In this document: in pieces, positions 1 through 10,698 of the stretch | Numbering within the stretch: the stretch's first letter is position 1 | How the letters are laid out: every line of letters starts with the position of its first letter | Source of the DNA: Paracoccaceae bacterium | Lineage (GTDB): Bacteria > Pseudomonadota > Alphaproteobacteria > Rhodobacterales > Rhodobacteraceae | Assembly: GCA_028284705.1 (NCBI GenBank) | Contig: JANQRE010000015.1 | Span: 23,501 to 87,500 of the forward strand | Direction: 5' to 3' | DNA: 64,000 nucleotides | Made by a program: the position numbers and the translations under genes | The notes under the pieces: model-generated | Database searches by the model: none | Told to the model about the DNA's origin: nothing | What the model saw: the letters and a program-made list of their open reading frames with translations, nothing else

Positions 1-2
1 AA

Positions 3-509
3 ATCGGCGACGAGGTCTGCGTGATTAACTCCTTCTCCAAGTATTTCTCCATGACCGGCTGGCGGCTGGGCTGGATGGTGGTACCCGAGGCGGATGTGCG
101 CCGGATCGAACGTTTGGCGCAGAACATGTTCATCTGCGCGCCTCACGCGGCGCAGGTGGCGGCGCTTGGCGCCCTGGAGGCGCGGGAGGAGACCGAAGCC
201 ATGCGCGCGGTCTATGCCGAGAACCGCAAATTGATGCTGGAGGGCCTGCCGAAGGCCGGGTTCGACCGGATCGCGCCGCCCGATGGGGCGTTCTACATCT
301 ATGCCGATGTTGGTCATCTGACGGAGGATTCGCTGGCATTCGCCTCCGAAATCCTCAATGCGGCGGGCGTTGCGGTGACGCCGGGGCTCGATTTCGACCC
401 GGTGCGCGGGCACAAAACGCTGCGCTTTTCCTATGCACGGGCGACGGAGGATATCGTGGAGGGGTTGAAGCGTCTCGAAGCCCATATGGCGACGAAGATT
501 TCCGTTTAG
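3..509 (+). CDS. PLP-dependent aminotransferase, class I/II (C-terminal part)
   Basis: The reading frame is open from base 3, so the gene starts upstream of the window. The visible 168 residues contain the PLP-lysine motif SFSKYFSMTGWRLG (lysine codon near 39-41), followed by the small C-terminal domain with GAFYIYADV and LRFSYA, where the carboxylate-binding arginine is expected. This is the aspartate/tyrosine aminotransferase fold type I family, cytosolic. Substrate cannot be read from this fragment. Ends with TAG; the next gene begins 67 bases later on the same strand. Confidence 0.9.
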   Translation: MGDEVCVINSFSKYFSMTGWRLGWMVVPEADVRRIERLAQNMFICAPHAAQVAALGALEAREETEAMRAVYAENRKLMLEGLPKAGFDRIAPPDGAFYIYADVGHLTEDSLAFASEILNAAGVAVTPGLDFDPVRGHKTLRFSYARATEDIVEGLKRLEAHMATKISV

Positions 510-576
510 GTTCCGGGCGATTCTCGGTTAGAGTGCCGGGAACAACAACCGGGATATCCGGGTCTTACAGGCGGTT

Positions 577-1776
577 ATGACCAGAGTTTTGATGATCCTT
601 GCGGCAGTTCTCTGCCTTTGCGCTCCTGCTTTCGGGCAGGAGTTGCGGGCGCTGGCCCGGCTTTTGCCGGAGGCGTCCGGGGTCGAGGACACCCGAGATG
701 GGGTCGCGGTCACGCTCGCGATCACTCAGGCCGTGCCCTATCGCGTTGTGACTTTGGACGCTCCGAAGCGCGTTGCCATCGATTTTCGCGAGGTTGCCTT
801 TGAAGCGACCGCGAAGGACATTCTACGCTCCGAAAAAGTCACCGATCTGCGCACCGGGCGCATTGCGCCGGGCTGGTCGCGACTGGTTCTGGATCTGGCC
901 GCGCCGATGAAAGTGGACCTCGCAGGCATGGTGACCGATCCTGCAGAAGGTGACGCGGTCATTCAGGTGACCCTGTCGGAGGCCACGGTAGAGGAGTTCG
1001 CGGCTGCTGTCGCGCTTTCCTCGGACGATCTGGTGGCGCTGGCCGCATCCGAGACGCCACCGGCTTCCGACAAGCCACGGCCTGTCATTGTTCTCGATCC
1101 CGGTCACGGCGGGGTTGATCCCGGAGCGGAACGCGATGGGATCAAGGAAGCCGATCTGATGCTGATCTTCGCGCGGGAACTGCGGGAAATTCTCGTGCGG
1201 TCAGGACGTTACGACGTGGTCCTCACACGCGAAGAGGACGTCTTTGTCTCGCTGCCCGCACGGGTGTCCATCGCCCGTGCCGTGGAGGGTGATCTTTTCC
1301 TGTCGCTCCACGCCGATGCCTTGGCAGAGGGCCGTGCAACCGGCACAACGATCTATACGCTCTCGGACCGAGCGTCCGACAAGGCCAGTGCCGCACTGGC
1401 CGAACGGCAGGATCGGCAGGACATCTTGGCCGGTGTTGATCTGCGCGCGCAGGATGATGAGATCGCCACGGTGCTGATGGATTTGGCCCGCGCCCGCACG
1501 CATCCGCGCTCTGACGCGGTGGCCGACTTTCTGGTGGAAGGCTTGCGGGACAGTCTCGGCAAATTGCACAAACGCCCACGCTTGACTGCCGGCTTTTCGG
1601 TGCTGAAAGCACCCGATATCCCATCGGTGCTAATTGAACTGGGGTTCATGTCCTCCAAAGCCGATCTCGACAATCTGATGAACCCTGACTGGCGGGTGAA
1701 GGCCGCGCAAGGCGTGCTGAAAGCTGTCGATGCCTGGCATCTGGACGAGTTGGCGCGCCGGGAGGCAGGGCAATGA
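577..1776 (+). CDS. amiC: N-acetylmuramoyl-L-alanine amidase (AmiC-like)
   Basis: Periplasmic cell wall amidase of 399 aa that cleaves the bond between muramic acid and the stem peptide during septum splitting. Residues 1-21 are a signal peptide ending near AFGQ. An AMIN-type beta domain follows (about 25-135), then the amidase_3 catalytic domain from about 168 with zinc ligands in DPGHGG (about 176), KEAD (about 190) and LSLHAD (about 244), and the catalytic glutamate in LIELGFMS (about 354). The AMIN plus amidase_3 order matches AmiC. The next gene encodes PBP1A, so synthesis and hydrolysis genes sit together, 109 bases apart. Confidence 0.93.
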   Translation: MTRVLMILAAVLCLCAPAFGQELRALARLLPEASGVEDTRDGVAVTLAITQAVPYRVVTLDAPKRVAIDFREVAFEATAKDILRSEKVTDLRTGRIAPGWSRLVLDLAAPMKVDLAGMVTDPAEGDAVIQVTLSEATVEEFAAAVALSSDDLVALAASETPPASDKPRPVIVLDPGHGGVDPGAERDGIKEADLMLIFARELREILVRSGRYDVVLTREEDVFVSLPARVSIARAVEGDLFLSLHADALAEGRATGTTIYTLSDRASDKASAALAERQDRQDILAGVDLRAQDDEIATVLMDLARARTHPRSDAVADFLVEGLRDSLGKLHKRPRLTAGFSVLKAPDIPSVLIELGFMSSKADLDNLMNPDWRVKAAQGVLKAVDAWHLDELARREAGQ

Positions 1777-1885
1777 GATTTGCCCACTCACACAAGCGTG
1801 AAACCGCCACGAATCTCAAGCTCCAAGCTTTGACCTGCGCGCAGCGTCCAAGTATATGTGAGCTCAATAAGTGCAGGTGGTGCCC

Positions 1886-4414
1886 GTGATCCTTCGTGCG
1901 ATCCTTTCCTTTTTCGGTTCGATCTTCAGCCTGATTTGCATCGGGGCTGTTGGTGTGGCCGTGTTGGTGGGTGCGATTTTCTACATGTATGGCCGCGATC
2001 TGCCGAACCATGAGCAGCTTGCGCAATACACGCCGCCGACGATCAGTCGGATTTATTCCGGCCATGGCGAGTTGATCGACGAATTCGCGCAGGAGCGCCG
2101 TCTCTTTGCGCCTGCCGACACGATCCCGCCACTTGTGAAAAACGCCTTCATCTCTGCGGAGGACAAGTATTTCTACACCCATAAGGGTTACGACCCGCTC
2201 GGTATGGCGAAAGCTGCTTTGGATGCGGCCCAAGGGGGGCGGCTTCGTGGCGCCTCCACCATCACCCAGCAGGTGATGAAGAACTTCCTGCTTGGCGGTG
2301 AACGCTCAGCAGAGCGGAAAATCAAGGAACTGATCCTCGCGGCCCGGATCGAGCAGACCTTGGATAAAGACAAAATCCTGGAGCTTTACCTCAACGAGAT
2401 TTTCCTCGGTCAGAACAGTTTCGGTGTCGCCGCAGCGGCGCAGACCTATTTCAACAAAACTCTGGCGCAATTGACGGTCGAAGAAGCGGCTTACCTCGCT
2501 GTGCTCCCGAAAGCGCCGTCGAATTATCACCCCGTGCGTCATGCAGAGCGTGCGATCTCGCGCCGCAACTTCGTGCTGCGGGAGATGTATGAGAACGGCT
2601 ATATCGAGAAAGCGGCCTATGAAGAGGCGAAGGAGCGGCCATTGATGACCGTTCAGACCGGTGACTACGAGCCGTTCAAAAAGCAACTGCCGGACCGCGA
2701 CTATTTCACCGATGAAATTCGCCGGCAATTGTCGAAGGATTTTGGCGAAGACGAGTTCTTTGGCGGTGGCCTGACAGTGCGCGCAACCGTGGATCGCGAG
2801 TTGCAGGATGAAGCGGCGCTGGAATTGCGCCGCGCGTTGGAGACTTACGACCGCAGGCAAGGCGTCTTTCACCGGGTGAGAACGACGTTGACGCCCGAGC
2901 ACTTGAACGGCGAGGGCGGCTGGCGCAAGGCGGTCGATGACACCGTCTTCCCGCGTGATATCGACGGCTGGGATATTGCGGTGGTTCTGGGCTTTGAGGG
3001 CGCGGATGCGATCATCGGGATCGAAGGCGTTGAAGAGCAGGGTCGGATCACCGGTGAAGATGTGAAATGGGCGCGTCCGCGTCAGGAGGATGGCAGTCTC
3101 GGCAAACGTCTCGCCGATGCGTCAAATCTCTTGACGGTCGGCGACATGATCCATGTGAAGGCAGGCGAAGATGGCACTTGGTCTTTGCGGCAAATCCCGG
3201 AAGTCCAGGGTGGCTTCATGGCGATGGACGTGAACACGGGGCGTGTTCTGGCGATGCAGGGCGGTTACTCGTACCAGCACTCGGTTTTCAACCGCGCAAC
3301 CCAGGCGACGCGACAGCCGGGCTCTTCGTTTAAGCCATTTGTTTATGCTGCCGCGCTTGATTCCGGTTTCGCGCCGAACACGATCGTCGTGGATGCACCC
3401 ATTGAGATCAACACACCGCAAGGCCTGTGGCGCCCGAAAAACGCGTCCAACAAGTTCTACGGACCGACGCCCGTGCGCACAGGCATCGAGCAATCGCGGA
3501 ACCTGATGACCATCCGGTTGGCGCAGGAGATCGGCATGGACACCGTGGCGTCCTATGCGGAGCGGTTTGGGGTTTATGACGATATGAACCCGTTCCTGTC
3601 GAACGCGCTCGGCGCGCAGGAATCGACGCTCTACAAAATGGTCGCCGCCTACGCGATGTTCGCCAATGGCGGTGAGCGTGTGGAGCCGACGCTTGTGGAC
3701 CGCGTGCAGGACCGTTGGGGCCGCACGGTTTACCGCCATGACCGGCGCATCTGCAATGATTGCCAACTGGCCTCGCTGGACCCAAATTTTGCGCCCGCCA
3801 TCGTGTCGAACCGCGAGCGAGTGATGGATGCTGTGACCGCCTATCAGCTGACCTCGATGATGACCGGCGTGGTGGACCGGGGCACGGCGTCGCGGACTGT
3901 AAACCTACCGGTGCCGACTGCCGGCAAGACCGGCACGACGAATGACTCCAAGGATGTCTGGTTCATCGGCTTCACCTCGAACATCGTGGCAGGCTGCTAT
4001 ATCGGCCATGACCGTCCGCGCAATATGGGTCGTGGCGCGTCGGGTGGCGGCATGTGCGGCCCTGTCTTCAACAGCTTTATGAAGAAGGCCATTCGGAAAT
4101 ATGGCGGCGGTAAGTTTGAAGTCCCGCCCGGTGGGTATTTCGTGAAGATCGACCGGTTCTCGGGAGCGATCCTGCCCGAAAACGCATCAGGCCCGCACGT
4201 GGTGTTGGAGTATTTCCGCGAAGGCGAAGAGCCGACCTACGGGCTCGGTGCGATCCTGGATGGTGGGTTCGCCATGGGCTCGAACCTCAACCTCTTCAGT
4301 CGTGGAGAGAGCGATGTGACGGCGGTGACGCAAGTGACAACGTCGACTGGCAAGAGGGCTGTAATCCCAAAACGAGCGAATTTCGGCACCCTGAGTGCGG
4401 GGGGCCTTTACTAG
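1886..4414 (+). CDS. mrcA: Penicillin-binding protein 1A (bifunctional PG synthase)
   Basis: Class A PBP anchored in the inner membrane by one N-terminal helix (about 5-35). The GT51 glycosyltransferase domain follows, with the catalytic glutamate in SAEDKYFYTH, then an OB-like insert and the transpeptidase domain with the serine motif SSFK, the SxN motif SRN (GIEQSRNLMT) and KTGTT. Several in-frame GTG starts exist from 1871. I chose GTG 1886 because AGGTGG (1875-1880) lies five bases upstream and the product then begins just before the membrane helix. Length is 842 aa, usual for the family. Confidence 0.93.
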   Translation: MILRAILSFFGSIFSLICIGAVGVAVLVGAIFYMYGRDLPNHEQLAQYTPPTISRIYSGHGELIDEFAQERRLFAPADTIPPLVKNAFISAEDKYFYTHKGYDPLGMAKAALDAAQGGRLRGASTITQQVMKNFLLGGERSAERKIKELILAARIEQTLDKDKILELYLNEIFLGQNSFGVAAAAQTYFNKTLAQLTVEEAAYLAVLPKAPSNYHPVRHAERAISRRNFVLREMYENGYIEKAAYEEAKERPLMTVQTGDYEPFKKQLPDRDYFTDEIRRQLSKDFGEDEFFGGGLTVRATVDRELQDEAALELRRALETYDRRQGVFHRVRTTLTPEHLNGEGGWRKAVDDTVFPRDIDGWDIAVVLGFEGADAIIGIEGVEEQGRITGEDVKWARPRQEDGSLGKRLADASNLLTVGDMIHVKAGEDGTWSLRQIPEVQGGFMAMDVNTGRVLAMQGGYSYQHSVFNRATQATRQPGSSFKPFVYAAALDSGFAPNTIVVDAPIEINTPQGLWRPKNASNKFYGPTPVRTGIEQSRNLMTIRLAQEIGMDTVASYAERFGVYDDMNPFLSNALGAQESTLYKMVAAYAMFANGGERVEPTLVDRVQDRWGRTVYRHDRRICNDCQLASLDPNFAPAIVSNRERVMDAVTAYQLTSMMTGVVDRGTASRTVNLPVPTAGKTGTTNDSKDVWFIGFTSNIVAGCYIGHDRPRNMGRGASGGGMCGPVFNSFMKKAIRKYGGGKFEVPPGGYFVKIDRFSGAILPENASGPHVVLEYFREGEEPTYGLGAILDGGFAMGSNLNLFSRGESDVTAVTQVTTSTGKRAVIPKRANFGTLSAGGLY

Positions 4415-4458
4415 GCGTTCACTTTCCGGTCCGGATTTCGTTTCTAAACCCTTACCAA

Positions 4459-4571
4459 GTTTAAAAATTTTAAAGGCGCCCAGGTTTGGATTCGACCGCG
4501 GTGCTGCGATTTGGGGCTTGCGCGACCTCTAATGATTGTCCCAAACCTATCCCCGTCTAAAATTTTTAAAC
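4459..4571. repeat. Nested AT-rich inverted repeat upstream of prfB
   Basis: The outer arms GTTTAAAAATTTTA (4459-4472) and TAAAATTTTTAAAC (4558-4571) are perfect inverse copies. Inside them AGGTTTGG (4482-4489) and CCAAACCT (4541-4548) are also perfect inverse copies. The two steps are separated by 9 bases on each side, so the arms are symmetric over 31 bases with a 51-base centre. The element fills most of the mrcA-prfB gap (4415-4664), which holds no gene. It could be paired binding sites, a leader RNA structure or a small relic element; the sequence does not decide. Confidence 0.75.
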
Positions 4572-4664
4572 GGCGTTAGAACTTTGGTAACCGCCACTTG
4601 CTCCCACCTTGCATCCCGCATATCAAAATCCGACCCCAGCAGGTTCAACAAGGTTACCCCTCCA

Positions 4665-5788
<1,124 letters not shown>

Positions 5789-5792
<4 letters not shown>

Positions 5793-7273
5793 GCGACCGC
5801 CTTCTTGATCTGCCCGCGCGCGATCCAAGCGACGAGTGCTCCGGCCAGACAGAAAGCGCAGGAAATCCAGGCGACGGTGACAAAGGCGGCATTGCTCGCG
5901 GATGCATGACCAGCCGCCTCGGTGACGGACCCGAAGCTCTCAGTCCCGCCTGCCGCACCGTAGACCACGGCGACAACACTACCCATGGCGGCCACAGCGA
6001 TGAGACCCGCCATCCGGGTCACGGCGTTGTTGATGCCGGATGCGGTGCCGGTCGATTTGGAATTCACCGATCCCATCACTGCCGTGCTCAAAGGCGCCAC
6101 GGCCAGCCCCATACCGATGCCTTGCAGGCACATGGCCGGCATCACGGCGGTCCAGAAATTCTGACTCGGGATCACCAATGCCAAAGCGCCGTAGCCTGTG
6201 GCCAGGACGAGCGAACCGATGATCATCAGAAGCATCGGACCATAGCGATCCGCGAGGCGGCCTGATAGGCCCGACAACATGGCGATGAAAATCGAGAGTG
6301 GGGCGAAGGCTGCCGCGGTTTCGATCTCGGTCACGCCCCAACCGGCGATCACCGTCATCGGCAGGTAGAACAGGATCGCGGAAAAGGCGAAATAGATGAA
6401 GAAGCTGACGAGGTTGGCCGCTGAAAAGCCGAAATTGCGGAATAAACCCAGCGGCATCATCGGGTGCGGAGAGCGTTTCTCGACCAGAATGAAAGCAGCC
6501 AGGGCCAGCAGCCCGGCAGCACCGTATAGTGCGTTGCGCGGCCCGAAGCCTTCGCCATGTTCAGCACCAGTGAGCGCGAATGCGACAAGACCCAGCCCCA
6601 ATGTGGCCAGCAGTGCGCCAGGCACATCCACGCCGCGTTCGGGCTGAGCCGGATCTTGGGTAACATGGCGGAAAAGCAGCAGCAGTGCGATGCCGCCAAG
6701 CGGCAGGTTGATCGCGAAAATCCAACGCCAGATCTCAGGGCCGCCAAACGTCATCGCCACACCGCCGATGATCGGCCCTAAAGCTGCTGTGATGGCGGAG
6801 AATGCGGCCCATATGCCGATCGCGCGTCCGCGTTCGCTTTCAGGATAGGCGCGTCCGATCAGCGCCAAAGAGCCGGGCACCATGAGCGCCGCCCCAAAGC
6901 CTTGGGCCGCGCGTGCGGCGATCAGCATGTCGGCGCTGGACGCAAAGGCGCAGACCATGGACGCGGCCACAAAAATGCCAATGCCAATTCCAAAGACGCG
7001 CACGAGGCCGAAACGATCTCCCGCAGCGCCGCCCACCAAAATGAGGGAGGACAACGCCAGCATATAGGCGTTGGAAATCCACTGCGCCTGGACAAGGGTG
7101 CCATCCAACGAGGCTCGCATACTCGGCAAAGCTATCGCCACCATGGACCCGTCGATAAATCCGAGGGAAGAGGCGAGAATAGCGGTTACTAAAATAAATT
7201 TGCGCGCCTCGGGGGCACATAAAGAATGCGGCCCCACCCGCGTATCGGCGGTTGGGGCCATAATGTCAGTCAT
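5789..7273 (-). CDS. MFS drug-type exporter, DHA2 family (14 TMS)
   Basis: Integral inner-membrane proton-coupled exporter of 494 aa with about 14 hydrophobic segments, as in the EmrB/QacA (DHA2) family. [14 protein letters not shown] near the N-terminus is the motif D1-like first helix, and [11 protein letters not shown] is motif A. It starts 3 bases after the bactofilin stop and is probably cotranscribed with the M23 peptidase and bactofilin. Its stop (5789-5791) overlaps that of prfB. Substrate is unknown; placement in a morphogenesis operon may be incidental. Confidence 0.88.
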
Positions 7274-7276
7274 TCG

Positions 7277-7819
7277 TTAGCTTTTTGCTGCTGCTGGTTT
7301 CGGAGCAGGTGCCGGGGCAGGGGCGGGCGCAACCGCCGGCTTGCTGGCACCGGTGTTCAATGGATCGTCCTGACGCTGCACGGAGCCTTCGAAATGGGCG
7401 CCGGATTCAATGGCGATCGTTTTGTGAATGATGTCGCCTTCCACGCGGGCGGTGGAGGTCAGACGCACTTTCAGGCCGCGTACACGACCCACCACGCGAC
7501 CATTGACGACCACGTCATCAGCGACGATCTCGCCCTTGATCGTGGCAGTCTCGCCGACGGTCAGAAGATGGGCGCGGATATCGCCCTCAACAGTGCCTTC
7601 AACCTGGATATCGCCGGTGGTCTTGAGATTGCCGGTAATCGTCAGATCCGTCGATAGGGTCGAGGGCGGCGCTTTCGGCTTCGGTGCCGAAGTTGAAGAG
7701 AATTCCGGTTTCGGTGTCGGGGCAGATGTGGGTGCCGCAGTCACCGGTTTGGATGCCGAGTTGTCAGCCTCCGTAGAGGTTGTCGACCCGGATTCGTTGA
7801 TTTTGCTTTTAGAAAACAT
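7277..7819 (-). CDS. Bactofilin (polymer-forming cytoskeletal protein)
   Basis: 180 aa. A proline/serine/alanine-rich disordered N-terminus (about 1-55) precedes the bactofilin right-handed beta-helix core (about 57-150) with short repeating strands such as VEGTVEGDI, IKGEIVADDVVVNG and VEGDIIHKTI. The C-terminus is alanine/proline-rich. Bactofilins polymerise without nucleotide and recruit cell wall enzymes. The start codon lies inside the last codons of the upstream M23 peptidase (11-base overlap), so the two are translationally coupled, the usual bactofilin partnership. Confidence 0.93.
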   Translation of the reverse strand: MFSKSKINESGSTTSTEADNSASKPVTAAPTSAPTPKPEFSSTSAPKPKAPPSTLSTDLTITGNLKTTGDIQVEGTVEGDIRAHLLTVGETATIKGEIVADDVVVNGRVVGRVRGLKVRLTSTARVEGDIIHKTIAIESGAHFEGSVQRQDDPLNTGASKPAVAPAPAPAPAPKPAAAKS

Positions 7820-9176
7820 CGCGTCCTGCCTTGATGTAGGTCATTGGGTTAACGGGCTTTCCGCCGATCCGGACCTCATAGTGGAGATGGACCCCGGTTA
7901 CCCGGCCAGTCGCTCCCATATCAGCAATCCGGTCTCCGCGCGAGACCCTTTGACCTACTTTTACCCTGATTCGAGAATTATGGGCATAGCGGGTTTCAAT
8001 ACCAAACGCGTGTTGGACCTTCACAAGACGACCGTAGCCCGACTGCCAGCCGGCATGGGTGACAACACCATCAGCGGTCGCATAGATCGGCGTTCCCGAG
8101 CGACCGGCGAAATCAACGCCAGCATGCATGCGGGTGCCCGCACCTTTCGGATCGCGGCGATAGCCAAAACCTGAAGTGAAGCGGAAGGCGCCTTTTACCG
8201 GCATGGCAACGGGTGTTTTGTCGGCCGCGATACGGAAGAGGTTGATACGGTCGAGTTCTTTCAGGATGCGGTTGGCACGCTTGGTTGTCGGGTCATCCAC
8301 GGTCGTACCGCCGGATGTGGACATCGCGGCAGGGAGCAGGGGACCGCCCTGACCCGAATAGCCACGGCGCACTTGCTCAATGATTGACTCGGTCGGCATG
8401 CCAGCAGCGCGGAACATCTTGTCGAGCGGCTCCAGCGATACGGTCACAGCGTCCTCAAGCCGGCGGAAAATGCGGTCATTGCGATCTTCGTGCATTTGCA
8501 GCGTGAAGCGCAATTCATCGGCAGCAGCTTTTTCGGCCTCGGCCTTCGCTGCCATCGCGTCACGTTCTTTGGCGGTTTGCTGCAACGCATCGGTCAGGAA
8601 GTTCACCGACCCATCGACCGGTGACGCACCACGGGCGAGCAGGATGCCTTCTTCGCCCTCAGCGCCTTCGATCTGCGCCAGCAGGCTTTCGGTTTCACCG
8701 CGCGCCGCGTCACGCTCTTTCATTGTTTTGCGGAGCGTGGTCTGGATAACTTCGATGCCGGTCTCAAGCTCGGAACGGCCATCTTCCGAGGCCAGAAGCT
8801 CGGACTGCATTTCGGAGATCTGTTTCAGCGCGACGTTGAACCGCTCTTGCGCGGCAGCCGCTTCGGCGGCCCTGAGATCGCGCTCCCCGCTCAGAGCATT
8901 GAGGCGGGCTTCGTAAATCGCGCGCTCACGTTGGGCTTGCTCGCGCGCGTTCCCGGCGCTGATCGCATCCATCAGGAAAACCGAGGTCAGAATGATCGTC
9001 CAGGCGACCATGACCGCAGTTCCGCCAAGGATCGCCGCGATTGTCGTGGGTCGCAGCCGGATGAAACGCGTGCCGCTGTCAGATTTCAGAAAAAGTCGTT
9101 GCTCCGGGAGCCTGCGCTCCAACATCGCATTCAGCTTGTCGAGTAGTCGCGTTTTCACGTGTTTTTGTCCCGCCAT
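7809..9176 (-). CDS. M23 family metallopeptidase with coiled coil
   Basis: 455 aa. A cytoplasmic basic N-terminus, one membrane helix (about 46-70) and a long Ala/Glu/Arg-rich coiled coil (about 70-240) precede a C-terminal LytM/M23 domain. Zinc-binding motifs are HAGVDFAG (about 349-356) and HLHYE (about 430). Both HxxxD and HxH signatures are intact, so it is probably an active peptidoglycan endopeptidase on the periplasmic side, not an EnvC-like activator. It heads a minus-strand operon with bactofilin and an MFS exporter. About 150 bases upstream (9177-9328) show no gene. Confidence 0.92.
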   Translation of the reverse strand: MAGQKHVKTRLLDKLNAMLERRLPEQRLFLKSDSGTRFIRLRPTTIAAILGGTAVMVAWTIILTSVFLMDAISAGNAREQAQRERAIYEARLNALSGERDLRAAEAAAAQERFNVALKQISEMQSELLASEDGRSELETGIEVIQTTLRKTMKERDAARGETESLLAQIEGAEGEEGILLARGASPVDGSVNFLTDALQQTAKERDAMAAKAEAEKAAADELRFTLQMHEDRNDRIFRRLEDAVTVSLEPLDKMFRAAGMPTESIIEQVRRGYSGQGGPLLPAAMSTSGGTTVDDPTTKRANRILKELDRINLFRIAADKTPVAMPVKGAFRFTSGFGYRRDPKGAGTRMHAGVDFAGRSGTPIYATADGVVTHAGWQSGYGRLVKVQHAFGIETRYAHNSRIRVKVGQRVSRGDRIADMGATGRVTGVHLHYEVRIGGKPVNPMTYIKAGRDVF

Positions 9177-9328
9177 GTCCCGTTCCCAATCGGCATGCGC
9201 AGTCTCCCCAGCCCGTCACATGTCCCGATGTCCTTAGACAACGTGTCGAATCACTGCAAGCGTGTTGGTTAAATCCGCGGCAAGAAGACCTGTTTAGCCC
9301 TTGTTTTGGCAGGATTTCGCCGATTTTT

Positions 9329-10150
9329 CTACCTCACGGCAGCCGGTGTCTCTGACAGCGGCCAGTAGAAGTCCGGCGGCAGGCCCGCTTCGGCACGTTT
9401 TTCCTCGTTGAACGGCGGTTTCAGGGTCGAATGAAAGTAGCGTTTCACAAGCGTATGGAAGACCTGTTTCGGGTCCAGATTGTGCCGCCCGCAGAGGAAA
9501 TGAAACCACTTTGATCCGTAGGCCACGTGACCGACTTCCTCTGCATAGATCACTTCCAGCGCCGCGACCGTTTGCTCGTCCTTGGCCTGCTGGAAGAGCT
9601 TGATCATACTTGGTGTCACATCGAGGCCGCGGGCCTCAAGCACCATTGGAACAACCGCCAATCGCCCCATGATGTCGGTCGCGGTGTCTTCCGCAGCGCG
9701 CCACATTCCGGCATGGGCGTCGAGGTCACCATAAGCCATGTCATAGCTCGCAAGGCATTCGGATAAGAGCATGAAATGTTTGGATTCCTCATCGGCTGCT
9801 TTCACCCAATCGTCGTAAAAACCAAGTGGAAATTCCGTACCGGGAAAGCGCGCGATGATGTCCCAATGCAGATCAATCGCGTTCAGTTCGATGTGGGCGA
9901 TGGCATGTAGCATCGCCGCGCGCCCCTCTGGCGTGCCGGGTTTGCGCTTCGGCACATCGCGTGGATCAAGCAGTGCGGGACGCTCCGGTCGGGCAGGGCG
10001 GTCAGGTGGTGTGGCTTGACCAAGCTCTGCCTCTCCGACCGCGCGCATCTCTCGCCAAAGCGCGGCGTTGCTGCGGGAGGTCTGCGCCTTGGTGGTCGCA
10101 TCGGCGGTGGTCAGAACCTCCACCGCCATCTCTCTTAAGCGTCGGTTCAC
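9329..10150 (-). CDS. Ferritin-like DUF455 protein
   Basis: 273 aa protein of the DUF455 ferritin-like four-helix family, cytosolic. Carboxylate and histidine residues typical of a di-iron site occur in AHIELNAIDLHWD, ADEESKHF and YAEEVGHVAYG. The GTG start at 10150 overlaps the TGA of the upstream peroxiredoxin gene in GTGA; an ATG seven codons later is the alternative. The pairing with a peroxiredoxin fits a role in iron or oxidative homeostasis, but the biochemical function of DUF455 is not established. Confidence 0.85.
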   Translation of the reverse strand: MNRRLREMAVEVLTTADATTKAQTSRSNAALWREMRAVGEAELGQATPPDRPARPERPALLDPRDVPKRKPGTPEGRAAMLHAIAHIELNAIDLHWDIIARFPGTEFPLGFYDDWVKAADEESKHFMLLSECLASYDMAYGDLDAHAGMWRAAEDTATDIMGRLAVVPMVLEARGLDVTPSMIKLFQQAKDEQTVAALEVIYAEEVGHVAYGSKWFHFLCGRHNLDPKQVFHTLVKRYFHSTLKPPFNEEKRAEAGLPPDFYWPLSETPAAVR

Positions 10151-10608
10151 AATGCTTGTGCTGCCTCCAGCACGGCCTCCACATGTCCCGGCACGCGGAC
10201 CTTGCGCCATTCACCGACGATTTTGCCTGTGCCATCGATCAGAAAGGTCGAGCGTTCGATGCCCATATAGGTCTTGCCATACATGCTCTTTTCCTTCCAC
10301 ACGCCATAGCGCTCGCAGACATCGCTGACTTCGTCGGAGGCCAGAACAACGGACAGAGAATGTTTGTCGCGAAACTTGTCGTGCTTTTTCACGCTATCCT
10401 TCGAAATGCCGATCACCACACAGTTGGCGGCTGCGAAGTCTGAGCCCAGTTCGGTGAAACCGATGGCCTCCTTGGTGCAGCCCGGCGTATCATCTTTGGG
10501 ATAGAAATAAACCACGACAGCTTTGGGTCTGAGGCCGGAGAGACTCACTTCGCCACCTCCGTCGCGAGGAAGGGTGAAATCTGGAGCGGTTTCGCCTAAA
10601 GTTGCCAT
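10147..10608 (-). CDS. bcp: Peroxiredoxin, BCP/PrxQ type
   Basis: Thioredoxin-fold thiol peroxidase that reduces hydroperoxides. The start ATG 10608 (MATLGETAPDF) gives 153 aa; an upstream in-frame ATG adds six residues. The peroxidatic cysteine is in DDTPGCTKEA. The usual PrxQ resolving cysteine five residues later is isoleucine here (GCTKEAIGF), so the enzyme must use another cysteine (ANCVV or DVCERYG) or work as a 1-Cys enzyme. GTGA overlap with the DUF455 gene shows an operon. Confidence 0.92.
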   Translation of the reverse strand: MATLGETAPDFTLPRDGGGEVSLSGLRPKAVVVYFYPKDDTPGCTKEAIGFTELGSDFAAANCVVIGISKDSVKKHDKFRDKHSLSVVLASDEVSDVCERYGVWKEKSMYGKTYMGIERSTFLIDGTGKIVGEWRKVRVPGHVEAVLEAAQAL

Positions 10609-10698
10609 GAAAAGATGCGCCTTCACCTGAAGTTAAGATGTCACCAAGATTAGGGCGCGATAAAGAAAGTCAAAGTGGCGGGCGAGAGAGCGCATAGA

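Noticed and set aside
4536..4664. Longer N-terminus for prfB
   Set aside because: It would cross the inverted repeat and add residues foreign to RF2; ATG 4665 gives the family length.
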